NCBI GenBank assembly: GCA_927910985.1
Contig: CAKMOP010000229.1
Location: 1-12,714, forward strand
Direction: 5' to 3'
Length of the DNA stretch: 12,714 bases
Origin: an uncultured Porphyromonas sp.
GTDB taxonomy: Bacteria; Bacteroidota; Bacteroidia; Bacteroidales; Porphyromonadaceae
The first letter of the stretch is position 1. Each line of letters starts with the position of its first letter. Shown here piece after piece: positions 5,239 through 11,992 of this stretch. The notes beneath the pieces were generated by a model. It did not search any database. It saw nothing but the letters and a program-made list of their open reading frames with translations, and was not told where the DNA came from. The position numbers and the translations under genes are program-made.

Positions 5239-7371
5239 ATGTATAGAATCGTCATCCTACGGCTCCTCTTCCTTCTCGTCTGCAGTGTGCCTCTGCAAGC
5301 ACAGGAGGCGCATAAACTCCAAGGGAGAGTCCTGAATAGCTCGGATAATCCGATCGCAAAGGTGCAGATCCTTGATCAATCGACAGGGCTACTGCTCACC
5401 GAGACGGGGAAGGGTGGGGAATTTCAGCTCAGCTTCCCCGATAGTGTAGAGCGAGTCTCGCTGGTCTTCCTCGCCGAAGGCTATCAGTCGAAGGTGATGC
5501 TCCTTCGTCCTTCATCCCAGATCTATCGGATCATTCTCTTTGAGGTGCAGCGGTCGATCGAGGAAGTTACCGTCTCTCGCCGAAGGCTTCTGCCGATCTC
5601 GGGCTATGCTCCACTTACCTCCCGCTTCACGACCTTGGATATACTCATGACACCACGAGCCCTCGGTGATATCCTCGGTGGACTGATGGAGGATCCCGAT
5701 GCTCAGAGCTCCGACACCGATGGGCGGCTCAGTCTGCAGGGCGGTGCTCCCCATGAGAGCCAAGTCTATATTGATGGCTTACGTCTACCTAATCCCTACA
5801 GCATCAGCTCCAAGAATTCATCGGTACGAAGCATCCTCTCTCCAATCGAATGCAAGGAGATAAACCTCCTCTCAGGGGGCTACTCTGCTTCGATGGGACA
5901 AGCGCTCTCTGGCGTGATCCAGATCCTCTCTCGAGACACGAAGGATGTCAAACCTGGGAGCTTCATAAGTCTGAGTAGTATAGGCCCTAGCTTCACATGG
6001 GGACTCGGAGCGCCATCCTCCGCTACGAAGGTGGAGCTATCATCTGGCTACACCGACCTATCCCTCTATGATCGGATCATGCCGAGTGCCTATCCTTATA
6101 CTCGGAGCTTCTATAGTCCTTCCCTCACGGCTTCCCTCTGGCATGACCTGCCTCAAGCGACGCTCAAGGCCCAGCTGAGCTATACGAGAATGGGCTTAGG
6201 CTACAGACCTAATGCCTCGCTACCTACGTTCCATAGCCGCCTTCGGGAGGATCGCTATTATGGTCGTCTGATCTATGTGCGAAGCCTAAGCACAGCGTGC
6301 CAGCTGGAGGCAGGTGCTCATACTCAGTACTCCGACTTCTCGGGCTCATCCCTAGTCTCGCCACAGGACCAAGTCCTTGATCATGATCTCTATGCCGAAG
6401 CCCGTCTTGCTCTGAAGTACAGCGGTGAGCCCTTCTCCATCCTCGGAGGACTTGACTACAGCTGGAGGGACTATCGTGAGACCTACGAACTCCGAGGAAA
6501 TCGATACCAACTGAACTTCTCCAACCATCTGCCCGTGTCCTTCCTTGAGGTCAGCTATCTACACCGAGGGCTGAGCCTCAGCGCAGGGCTCCGAGGTGAG
6601 TATGCAAGCGTCCTCAAGGCTTGGAGCTTCGCCCCCCGCCTCTATGCGGGCTACCGACATGGCAGACATGTCTTCTCCGCCTCATGGGGGCGCTACACCC
6701 AGCTTCCCGAGAAGGAGATCCTCCGCTTCATGCCAGAGCTCAAGAGCAGCCGATCGGAGATCTCTCAGCTCTCCTATAGCTATGGCGACAAGACACCTCT
6801 CGTACAACTCTCCCTCTTCTACAAGAGCTACCAGTATCTCACCCGCTCTCTAGCAGAGGGCTACCCCAAGCACTTCGACGACCAAGGGGGAGGGGAGACC
6901 TACGGGCTTACGCTCTTCCATAAGGGAAACCTCGGAAGTATCGATTATTCAACTTCTTACTCCTATACCCAAGCTCGGCTGAGCTATGATCGCTACCTCC
7001 GCCCACTTGCCCCCAGCTATGTGAGTCCTCATACCTTCCGCCTCACGGCTAAGTACTGGTCGGGGGCGCTGAAGAGTCTCTTAGGCTGTAGCTACTACAT
7101 AGATGCAGGGTCGAAGGGCTATAGCTATGACCTCACCCCCATCCAGCTCCCCATACGCTCTCGGATAGACCTCTCTTGGAGCTACATTGCCTCCCAGAAG
7201 GTGCTTCTCCACTTGGGATGCACCAACGTCTTAGGGACGACGAACTACTGGGGGATCGAGCCCGATCCGCTTAGCCCCACAGAGGGTGTGCGTATCTCGA
7301 CACCCTCCACTCGCTTCTTCTACATCGGCTGCTTCATCACCCTCTCGGGAAAGCAGAAGAAGACTCCTTAA
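5239..7371 (+). CDS. TonB-dependent outer-membrane receptor with carboxypeptidase-regulatory-like domain
   Basis: This 710-residue protein would take up a substrate across the outer membrane using TonB energy. In order it shows a signal peptide (1-22, ending LQAQ), a carboxypeptidase-regulatory-like beta domain (about 25-105, with LQGRVLNSSDNPIAKVQI), a plug domain (about 135-232, with LSLQGGAPHESQVYIDGL and GGYSASMGQALSGVIQIL) and a beta-barrel to the C-terminus, rich in alternating aromatic strands. It is shorter than SusC proteins (about 1000 residues) and no susD-like gene adjoins, so it is not a glycan-utilisation SusCD pair. The start is ATG at 5239; an in-frame TTG at 5221 would add six residues ahead of the signal peptide and is less likely. 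It lies between two DUF2141 genes in one operon. The substrate cannot be told from sequence; metal, heme, peptide or cobalamin complexes are all possible. Confidence 0.9.
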   Translation: MYRIVILRLLFLLVCSVPLQAQEAHKLQGRVLNSSDNPIAKVQILDQSTGLLLTETGKGGEFQLSFPDSVERVSLVFLAEGYQSKVMLLRPSSQIYRIILFEVQRSIEEVTVSRRRLLPISGYAPLTSRFTTLDILMTPRALGDILGGLMEDPDAQSSDTDGRLSLQGGAPHESQVYIDGLRLPNPYSISSKNSSVRSILSPIECKEINLLSGGYSASMGQALSGVIQILSRDTKDVKPGSFISLSSIGPSFTWGLGAPSSATKVELSSGYTDLSLYDRIMPSAYPYTRSFYSPSLTASLWHDLPQATLKAQLSYTRMGLGYRPNASLPTFHSRLREDRYYGRLIYVRSLSTACQLEAGAHTQYSDFSGSSLVSPQDQVLDHDLYAEARLALKYSGEPFSILGGLDYSWRDYRETYELRGNRYQLNFSNHLPVSFLEVSYLHRGLSLSAGLRGEYASVLKAWSFAPRLYAGYRHGRHVFSASWGRYTQLPEKEILRFMPELKSSRSEISQLSYSYGDKTPLVQLSLFYKSYQYLTRSLAEGYPKHFDDQGGGETYGLTLFHKGNLGSIDYSTSYSYTQARLSYDRYLRPLAPSYVSPHTFRLTAKYWSGALKSLLGCSYYIDAGSKGYSYDLTPIQLPIRSRIDLSWSYIASQKVLLHLGCTNVLGTTNYWGIEPDPLSPTEGVRISTPSTRFFYIGCFITLSGKQKKTP

Positions 7372-7404
7372 TGATTACCCTATCCACCTCACTTTAATTC
7401 TCTT

Positions 7405-7860
7405 ATGATCATGCGACATCTTAGACACCTCCTGCCCCTTCTAACTCTTGTGCTGGGGTTCCTCTCGCCTTCGCTCAAGGCCCAAGGCACAGCGGAGAAG
7501 AAAACACCTCCCACTCATCCTCTGACGCTCACTGTCGACGGAATTATCGAACCCAAGGGAGAGCTACTTATCGCCATCTACAGTTCAGCGGAGAGCTATC
7601 CCCAGCACCCCTATAAGACGGCTATGGCAAAGGTCGACTCTCTCACTAAGACAGTCCTCATTGACCTCCCCGAGGGCTCCTATGGTATCAGTCTTTTCCA
7701 AGACGTCAATGGGAATAAGACCCTCGACTTCAATGGCTATATCCCCTCTGAGAAGTATGGCTTCAGCAATAATGTACCTGCTGACTATGGTCTCCCGAGC
7801 TTCAAGGATATTCTCTTTACCTTCAAGGCTGGAGATATCCAGTATATCACTTTGCGATAG
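7405..7860 (+). CDS. Secreted DUF2141 family protein (second copy)
   Basis: The 151-residue protein carries a signal peptide (MIMRHLRHLLPLLTLVLGFL, cleavage near SLKA-Q27) and a low-complexity linker with KKTPPTHP. The DUF2141 domain covers about 40-151. The hallmark is FQDVNGNKTLDFNGY (98-112) with D100-x-N102-x-N104-x-x-x-D108, then IPSEKYGFSNN (113-123). This copy fits the general family pattern (small residue before the proline, E-x-Y-G-F-S) better than the first copy, which has FFRLPTEPCGFS. It starts 33 bases after the receptor stop, with a second ATG two codons in (7411), and ends the operon just before a strong terminator. Two divergent DUF2141 proteins flanking one receptor suggest a shared envelope function, possibly as receptor-associated binding proteins; this is inference. 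Confidence 0.85.
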   Translation: MIMRHLRHLLPLLTLVLGFLSPSLKAQGTAEKKTPPTHPLTLTVDGIIEPKGELLIAIYSSAESYPQHPYKTAMAKVDSLTKTVLIDLPEGSYGISLFQDVNGNKTLDFNGYIPSEKYGFSNNVPADYGLPSFKDILFTFKAGDIQYITLR

Positions 7861-7878
7861 CTTGAGCCTACGCAGAAT

Positions 7879-7920
7879 GAGCCCCCTTCGCCCGTGTGGT
7901 GAAGGGGCTCTTTTCGTTTC
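7879..7920 (+). terminator. Intrinsic terminator of the DUF2141-receptor operon
   Basis: GAGCCCC-C-TTC (7879-7889, one bulged C) pairs with GAAGGGGCTC (7901-7910) around an 11-base loop. TTTTCGTTTC follows directly. The GC-rich stem plus T-rich tail, 18 bases after the last stop codon, make this the clearest intrinsic terminator in the window. Confidence 0.85.
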
Positions 7921-8021
7921 AGCATACCAAGAGGGGCGTGCTTTATCGTGAATCCTTTGGGCCTGTAGAATAGATGCTCCATATTTGTCTGGAGATAAGG
8001 TCTATATAGGGAGGGAAACGA

Positions 8022-8122
8022 ACCAGTACTGGTCGACACAGCGAGCAGTACTGGTTGGCGCGCTGACCAGTACTCATTACATTATGCGACCAGTACCGAT
8101 CCGATCGGTGACCAGTGCTGGT
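8022..8122. repeat. Intergenic palindrome array, AGTACT-core type
   Basis: Five related units occur: ACCAGTACTGGT (8022-8033, perfect palindrome), AGCAGTACTGGT (8044-8055), ACCAGTACTCAT (8066-8077), ACCAGTACCGAT (8089-8100) and ACCAGTGCTGGT (8111-8122). Between the fourth and fifth, ACCGAT (8095-8100) and ATCGGT (8104-8109) form their own dyad. The spacer after the second unit is TGGCGCGCTG, one base different from the spacer in the 2816-2914 array. The spacer after the first ends CGAGC, as it does there. A stray TCTATATAGG at 8001-8010, resembling the other array's core, lies just upstream. The array sits between the operon terminator and the pheT promoter, and no gene is visible in it. Confidence 0.75.
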
Positions 8123-8329
8123 TGATTTGAGGTGTCGCTATAAGTCGCAGCTATTCTCTCTGGTAACTTGCTTGTGTGTAGAGCGATAAGCGATGAGCTT
8201 CTCTTACTGGGCAATCAGTGATATTTGCGAGAGAGCGATGGAGGGATGCTTATGTATGGTGAGGGTGCTGGATGTGCGGTTGCCCTGTGGGTAGCGTGGT
8301 CAGTAGTCGTCTGTGTAGAGGGCTTTTCG

Positions 8330-8337
8330 TACATTTG
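8330..8337 (+). promoter_or_regulatory. -7 element of the pheT promoter
   Basis: TACATTTG is an exact match to TAnnTTTG, 56 bases before the pheT start at 8393. No TTTG is seen 19-21 bases upstream. Its presence inside the open frame that extends upstream of pheT supports starting the protein at 8393 rather than earlier. Confidence 0.55.
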
Positions 8338-8367
8338 TAGCCTAAAAGAGAATATCACGTACGATAC

Positions 8368-8379
8368 AGGCTATAGCCT
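8368..8379. repeat. Perfect 12-base palindrome in the pheT leader
   Basis: AGGCTATAGCCT reads the same on both strands and lies 13 bases before the pheT ATG. Its second half TAGCCTA also occurs at 8338-8344, just after the -7 element, so AGGCTA could pair with either copy. A small regulatory dyad or a translation-affecting hairpin is possible. Confidence 0.4.
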
Positions 8380-8392
8380 AAGCGGAATAAAT

Positions 8393-9382
8393 ATGAATAT
8401 ATCCTACGATCTACTGCGCTCCTATGTGGAGACGACGCTGACCCCCGAGGAGGTCGCTGCCGCCTTGACGTCCATCGGCCTCGAGGTGGGCGGTGTAGAA
8501 GAAGTCGAATCGATCCCTGGTGGACTCAAGGGACTCGTCATCGGCCACGTGCTGACCTGCGATGTACACGAGAACTCCGACCATCTCCATGTCACGACAG
8601 TAGATATAGGAGCAGAAGCTCCGCTGCAAATCGTCTGTGGTGCGCCCAATGTAGCCGCTGGTAAGGCGGTCGTCGTCGCTACCATCGGCACTGTACTCAC
8701 TTCGGGCGATGAGTCCTTCACCATTAAGAAGAGTAAGATCCGTGGCGTCGAGAGCTTCGGTATGCTCTGCAGCGAGGTGGAGATCGGTGTCGGTCACGAT
8801 AATAGTGGTATCATCCTCTTAGATACTGCTGAGGCTAAGGTCGGTACGCCTGCTGCTGAATACTTCGGTGTCACCTCCGACTATGTCCTCGAAGTGGATA
8901 TCACCCCCAATCGTGTTGATGCCACTTCGCACTATGGTGTTGCTCGTGATTTAGCTGCTTACCTCACCCAGCAGGGTACGCCTACCGTAGCTAAGCTCCC
9001 CGAAGTGCTCCCCGTCCCTGCGACAGGGAAGCCTTGCCCCGTGCCTGTCACGGTGGCTGTCGATGAGACGCTTTGCCCTCGCTTTGAGGGGCTTGTCATC
9101 CGTGGTCTGAAGGTGACGGAGAGCCCCGACTGGCTTCGCCGTCAGCTCGAGACTATCGGGCTACGCCCCATCAATGTGGTCGTCGACGTGACGAACTACG
9201 TCCTGCACGAGTATGGTCAGCCCCTCCACGCCTATGACTTGGCTAAGACGGGCGGTGCGCTCTCCGTGCAGCTGGCTCGTCAAGAGAAGATGCTCCTCCT
9301 CGATAAGAGTGAAGGGCAGCTCACCGAGCGTGACCTCGTCATCGCTTCGGCTCAGGCACTCCGCTCTGTGTGGCTGGTGTGA
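8393..9382 (+). CDS. pheT: PheT 5' part: tRNA-binding OB domain and start of B3/B4
   Basis: This 329-residue frame begins MNISYDLLRSYV, the usual PheT start. Upstream in-frame codons back to 8225 overlap the promoter and have no family character. The EMAP/Myf-type tRNA-binding OB domain is at about 44-155 (VIGHVLTCDVHENSDHLHV, VCGAPNV, KIRGVESFGMLCSEVEIG). The B3 region follows, with DITPNRVDATSHYG (169-182) and GQPLHAYDL (275-283). The last seven residues after A322 (LRSVWLV) are out-of-frame product and not real PheT. On its own this fragment lacks the B5 domain, the catalytic-like core and the anticodon-binding domain. Confidence 0.8.
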   Translation: MNISYDLLRSYVETTLTPEEVAAALTSIGLEVGGVEEVESIPGGLKGLVIGHVLTCDVHENSDHLHVTTVDIGAEAPLQIVCGAPNVAAGKAVVVATIGTVLTSGDESFTIKKSKIRGVESFGMLCSEVEIGVGHDNSGIILLDTAEAKVGTPAAEYFGVTSDYVLEVDITPNRVDATSHYGVARDLAAYLTQQGTPTVAKLPEVLPVPATGKPCPVPVTVAVDETLCPRFEGLVIRGLKVTESPDWLRRQLETIGLRPINVVVDVTNYVLHEYGQPLHAYDLAKTGGALSVQLARQEKMLLLDKSEGQLTERDLVIASAQALRSVWLV

Positions 9383-10866
9383 TGGGTGGTCTCGAGTCGG
9401 GGACTACCGAGACAACGACGGAGATCTTCCTCGAGTCGGCAAATTTCAACGCTACTTCTGTCCGTAAGACCGCTCGCCGTCTGGGAGTCAATACCGACTC
9501 TTCCTTCCGCTTTGAGCGAGGTCTGGATCCCAACCGCACGACTTGGGCGCTGATGCGTGCCGCCTCCCTCATCCTCGAGCTGTGCCCAGGTAGCTATATC
9601 GATGGCGATTGCTTTGATCACTATCCTGCACCTCTACAGCCCTACGAAGTCACACTGCGTCCCAGCCATATGGACGACCTCATCGGTAAGGTTATCCCTC
9701 GTGATGAGGCGGTGCGTATCCTCGAGAGCCTCGAGATCGAGGTCGTCTCTCGCGAGGAGGATGCTTGGCAGCTCCGTGTCCCACGCTACCGTATCGATGT
9801 GACGCGCGAAGCGGATGTCATCGAGGAAGTAATGCGCATCTATGGCTACAACAATATTGAGCTCAGTGGCTACGTCCACGCCAACCTCAGCCCGAAGGGG
9901 GCTGTCGACCGCTCCTACAGCCGTCGTATCCTCCTCTCCGAGCAGCTGGCCGGTGCTGGCTTCAATGAGCTACTGAATAACTCCCTCTCCTCCGAAGCCT
10001 ACTACGAAGGGCTCACTTCCTGCCCTGCTGACAAGCTCGTCCAGCTGGTCAATCCCCTCAGCGGTGAGCTGAATATCCTGCGTCAGACGCTGCTCTTCGG
10101 TGGTCTGTCGGCCATCAGCCGTAACCTCCGCCGTCAGCAGAAGAGCTTCTACTACTATGAATGGGGGAACTGCTATGCAGCCGCCCCCGAAGTCGAACGC
10201 TCGACAGCAACGACCCTCGCTGGCTACCGTGAGACTCAGAGCTTAGGTCTGTGGGTCGCTGGCTCGCGGGTACAGAGCAGCTGGGCGCACGCTGATGAAG
10301 CGACTTCGCCCTTCGAGCTCAAGGCGCACGTCCTGCACCTCTTCGAGCGACTCGGTGTGAGCGAGCACAGCCTGCGTGCTGAGGCCATCGAGTGTGACCT
10401 CTTCGCTGGGCGCGCTTATCGCTATGCTACCTATGACGGCAAGGCTATCGCCCTTCTTGGTCAAGTCTCCTCCACGCTACTCACTAAGTGGGACATCGAC
10501 CTTCCTGTCTACTACGCAGAGATCAACTGGGACAACCTCAACCGTCTCTCTGAGCGTGTGAAGGTCGAGATCACCGACCTGCCAAAGTTCCCCATCGTGC
10601 GCCGTGACCTCTCGCTCCTGCTGGATGAGCAAATCACCTTCGCAGAGCTGGCTGAGACTGCTCGCCGTGCCGAGAAGAAGCTCCTGCGTGACGTCACCCT
10701 CTTCGATGTGTATGAAGGGAAAAACCTCCCAGCAGGGAAGAAGAGCTACGCCCTCTCCTTCTACCTTCAGGATACCGAGCGCACGATGAGTGATAAGCAG
10801 ATCGATGCCATTATGGCGAAGATCCGTAAGAGCATCGAGGATACCCACGGAGCAAGCCTCCGCTAA
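9370..10866 (+). CDS. pheT: PheT 3' part: B3/B4 end, B5, core-like and anticodon-binding domains
   Basis: This 498-residue frame, if it starts at the GTG at 9370, opens inside the conserved block VAGVMGG. It continues through ESANFNATSVRKTARRLG and SSFRFERGLDPN, classical PheT B3/B4 end motifs. The B5 domain follows (about 92-170, with VPRYRIDVTREADVIEE and MRIYGYNNIEL). Next comes the catalytic-like core (NPLSGELNILRQTLLFGGL, YYYEWGNCY). The C-terminal ferredoxin-fold anticodon-binding domain is at 404-498 (LPKFPIVRRDLSLLLD, KSYALSFYLQDTERTM). Homology extends two to three codons upstream of 9370 in this frame (PLCV from 9361), so the GTG is not a natural start but the downstream side of a frameshift. 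It overlaps the 5' part by 13 bases. Confidence 0.8.
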   Translation: MAGVMGGLESGTTETTTEIFLESANFNATSVRKTARRLGVNTDSSFRFERGLDPNRTTWALMRAASLILELCPGSYIDGDCFDHYPAPLQPYEVTLRPSHMDDLIGKVIPRDEAVRILESLEIEVVSREEDAWQLRVPRYRIDVTREADVIEEVMRIYGYNNIELSGYVHANLSPKGAVDRSYSRRILLSEQLAGAGFNELLNNSLSSEAYYEGLTSCPADKLVQLVNPLSGELNILRQTLLFGGLSAISRNLRRQQKSFYYYEWGNCYAAAPEVERSTATTLAGYRETQSLGLWVAGSRVQSSWAHADEATSPFELKAHVLHLFERLGVSEHSLRAEAIECDLFAGRAYRYATYDGKAIALLGQVSSTLLTKWDIDLPVYYAEINWDNLNRLSERVKVEITDLPKFPIVRRDLSLLLDEQITFAELAETARRAEKKLLRDVTLFDVYEGKNLPAGKKSYALSFYLQDTERTMSDKQIDAIMAKIRKSIEDTHGASLR

Positions 10867-10902
10867 AGCACAAGACGAATCAACTATCACTAAAGAATAT
10901 TT

Positions 10903-11148
10903 ATGGGAAGAGCATTTGAATATCGTAAAGCTCGTAAGATGAAGCGCTGGGGCAATATGGCTCGCGTCTTCACGAAGCTCGGTAAGGAAATCACCATCGC
11001 CGTCAAGGCAGGTGGCCCAGAGCCCGAGACCAACCCTCGTCTGCGTGTCCTGATGCAGACGGCCAAGAAGGAGAATATGCCTAAGGAGAACGTAGAGCGC
11101 GCCATCAAGAAGGCCAGCTCCAAGGACTTCTCCGACTATAAGGAATGA
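10903..11148 (+). CDS. yebC: YebC N-terminal helical domain fragment
   Basis: The 81-residue frame opens with [20 protein letters not shown], the invariant-looking Bacteroidota YebC start. It continues with [40 protein letters not shown] and [18 protein letters not shown], then a TGA. It corresponds to the complete three-helix domain 1 and is strongly basic. There is no Shine-Dalgarno; the start follows TAAAGAATATTT, an A/T-rich leader typical of the phylum. Confidence 0.8.
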   Translation: MGRAFEYRKARKMKRWGNMARVFTKLGKEITIAVKAGGPEPETNPRLRVLMQTAKKENMPKENVERAIKKASSKDFSDYKE

Positions 11149-11630
11149 ACTACGAAGGCTATGGTCCCTTCGGTATCGCTATCTTCGTCGAGACGGCTAC
11201 GGACAATACCACCCGTACCGTGGCTAACGTGCGTAGCTACTTCAATAAGTTTGGCGGTAACCTCGGTACTTCGGGCTCGCTGGAATTCCTCTTCGACCAC
11301 AAGTGTATCTTCCACATCGTCAAGAAGGAGGGTATGGATCTCGAAGAGCTGGAGCTGGAACTCATCGACTACGGGGTCGATGAACTGGAAGAAGATGAGA
11401 ATGAAATCGTCCTCTACGGAGCTTTCTCTGCCAACGCTCAGATCCAGTCCTACCTGGAGAGTGCAGGCTACGAAATCACCTCGGCGGAGTTCGTCCGTCT
11501 GCCTAACGATACGAAGCCTGTGACGGCTGAGCAGCGTGAGACCCTCGCTAAGCTCATTGACAAGCTCGAGGAAGATGAGGACGTGCAGAACGTCTTCACC
11601 AATATGCAGGAGGAGGAAGACGAAGAGTAA
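11145..11630 (+). CDS. yebC: YebC C-terminal domains 2 and 3 fragment
   Basis: This 161-residue frame carries [51 protein letters not shown] and the acidic [20 protein letters not shown], all standard YebC blocks, and ends in an acidic tail (QEEEDEE). Its ATG (11145-11147) overlaps the TGA of the first part (11146-11148) as ATGA. This geometry can allow termination-reinitiation, so a two-chain YebC could still be made even if the frameshift is genuine. Confidence 0.8.
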   Translation: MNYEGYGPFGIAIFVETATDNTTRTVANVRSYFNKFGGNLGTSGSLEFLFDHKCIFHIVKKEGMDLEELELELIDYGVDELEEDENEIVLYGAFSANAQIQSYLESAGYEITSAEFVRLPNDTKPVTAEQRETLAKLIDKLEEDEDVQNVFTNMQEEEDEE

Positions 11631-11649
11631 TCTCCTCTATTCCCTTCCG

Positions 11650-11723
11650 CTCCGCTCAGGAGTGGAGTCGTAAGCTATTCGCTCGCAGCACATCCCCACG
11701 TGGGAGGCTGCGAGCGAATAGCT
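11650..11723 (+). terminator. Two hairpins downstream of yebC
   Basis: CTCCGCT (11650-11656) pairs with AGTGGAG (11661-11667) over a CAGG loop. A long stem follows, 11673-11689 with 11707-11723 (17 perfect pairs, AGCTATTCGCTCGCAGC and its complement). Its loop holds CCCACGTGGG, which can fold on itself. No T-tract follows. The layout of a short stem then a long perfect stem copies that after trpB, suggesting a common 3'-end signal in this genome. Confidence 0.5.
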
Positions 11724-11879
11724 GCTTTATACAGCTCCTATATATAATGTACGCGCGCGAGGCCTTCGCTCTCGAGCTTGCCACTTTGTCTTTCGCCCTC
11801 AGAGGTGAGGCGTTGTGCTTAGTGCTCTTGTGTGGAGCGAAGGGTCGAGTCGCTCTCTCAGCAATTCGTCGCATTATCG

Positions 11880-11887
11880 TATCTTTG
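11880..11887 (+). promoter_or_regulatory. -7 element of the TPR gene promoter
   Basis: TATCTTTG matches TAnnTTTG fully. The expected -33 position (about 11856-11859) reads TCTC, so that box is poor. Transcription would begin near 11894, leaving a leader of about 100 bases. Confidence 0.5.
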
Positions 11888-11941
11888 TCTCGTATGGAGG
11901 GTAGTAAACCATTTCATAGCCGAAGAACGTTATTAAGGCAA

Positions 11942-11986
11942 GTTGGTCTTCCCTCATAGGGTGGGGAAGCTACCCCATCTACCAAC
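11942..11986 (+). promoter_or_regulatory. Leader with two mutually exclusive hairpins before the TPR gene
   Basis: Fold A pairs CTTCCC (11948-11953) with GGGAAG (11964-11969). Fold B pairs GTGGGG (11961-11966) with CCCCAT (11973-11978), can extend by G11960-C11979, and is enclosed by GTTGGT (11942-11947) pairing with ACCAAC (11981-11986). The two compete for the same G-run. Fold B ends seven bases before the ATG at 11993 and could restrict ribosome access. No ligand class is recognised. Confidence 0.35.
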
Positions 11987-11992
11987 CCGTAT

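Larger units (their letters stand above)
8393..10866 (+). pseudogene. pheT: Phenylalanyl-tRNA synthetase beta subunit, frameshifted in this sequence
   Basis: The beta subunit pairs with PheS to charge tRNA-Phe. Two adjacent frames together cover a complete PheT of about 824 codons, the normal size. The first frame stops at 9380-9382 and the second is one base back. The span of 2474 bases is two more than a multiple of three, so one base is missing or two are extra, near 9359-9366. Homologues run LVI, five residues, then a P-x-C block and GVxGG. Here LVIASAQA reads on into LRSVWLV and stops, while the neighbouring frame gives PLCVAGVMGG. No slippery heptamer is present, so programmed frameshifting is unlikely. 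Because pheT is essential and every domain is otherwise intact, an assembly or sequencing error is the leading explanation, ahead of a working split gene or a second pheT elsewhere. Confidence 0.85.
10903..11630 (+). pseudogene. yebC: YebC/PmpR family protein, split by a one-base frameshift
   Basis: YebC proteins are described as DNA-binding regulators (PmpR) and, more recently, as ribosome-associated factors that help translate difficult proline-rich stretches. Two frames together encode a full-length protein of about 243 residues, the family size. The N-terminal piece ends DFSDYKE with TGA at 11146-11148, and the next frame starts [15 protein letters not shown], exactly what follows in relatives. 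The span of 728 bases is one short of a multiple of three, so one base appears missing: restoring a G before TG would read DYKE-V-NYEG. The break is at the linker between the helical N-terminal domain and the two C-terminal domains. It lies 36 bases after pheT on the same strand and may share its transcript. A sequencing deletion is likely; a real split gene is possible because the frames overlap as ATGA. Confidence 0.85.
11724..11992 (+). other. Gap between yebC and the TPR gene: promoter region and folded leader
   Basis: No protein-coding gene is supported here. The frame from 11747 to 11959 has no family character and would cross the promoter. The stretch from 11724 to about 11855 shows only an A/T run (CTATATATAATG, 11737-11748) and GC-rich sequence without clear structure. 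The rest holds the -7 element at 11880-11887 and the leader hairpins at 11942-11986. Confidence 0.4.

Noticed and set aside
8022..8122. Palindrome arrays considered as CRISPR
   Set aside because: The units are only 12 bases, degenerate and irregularly spaced (9-13 bases), and no cas gene is present.
8225..8392. 56-residue N-terminal extension of PheT
   Set aside because: It precedes the normal MNISYDLL start and spans the -7 element at 8330-8337.
9353..9382. Programmed frameshifting in pheT or yebC
   Set aside because: No X-XXY-YYZ heptamer is present at either junction, and PheT and YebC are made from single frames in other bacteria.
11747..11959. 70-residue open frame after yebC
   Set aside because: It crosses the TATCTTTG promoter element and has no domain or signal sequence. 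A 21-codon tail from 11894 has no run of one amino acid that would make it a leader peptide.
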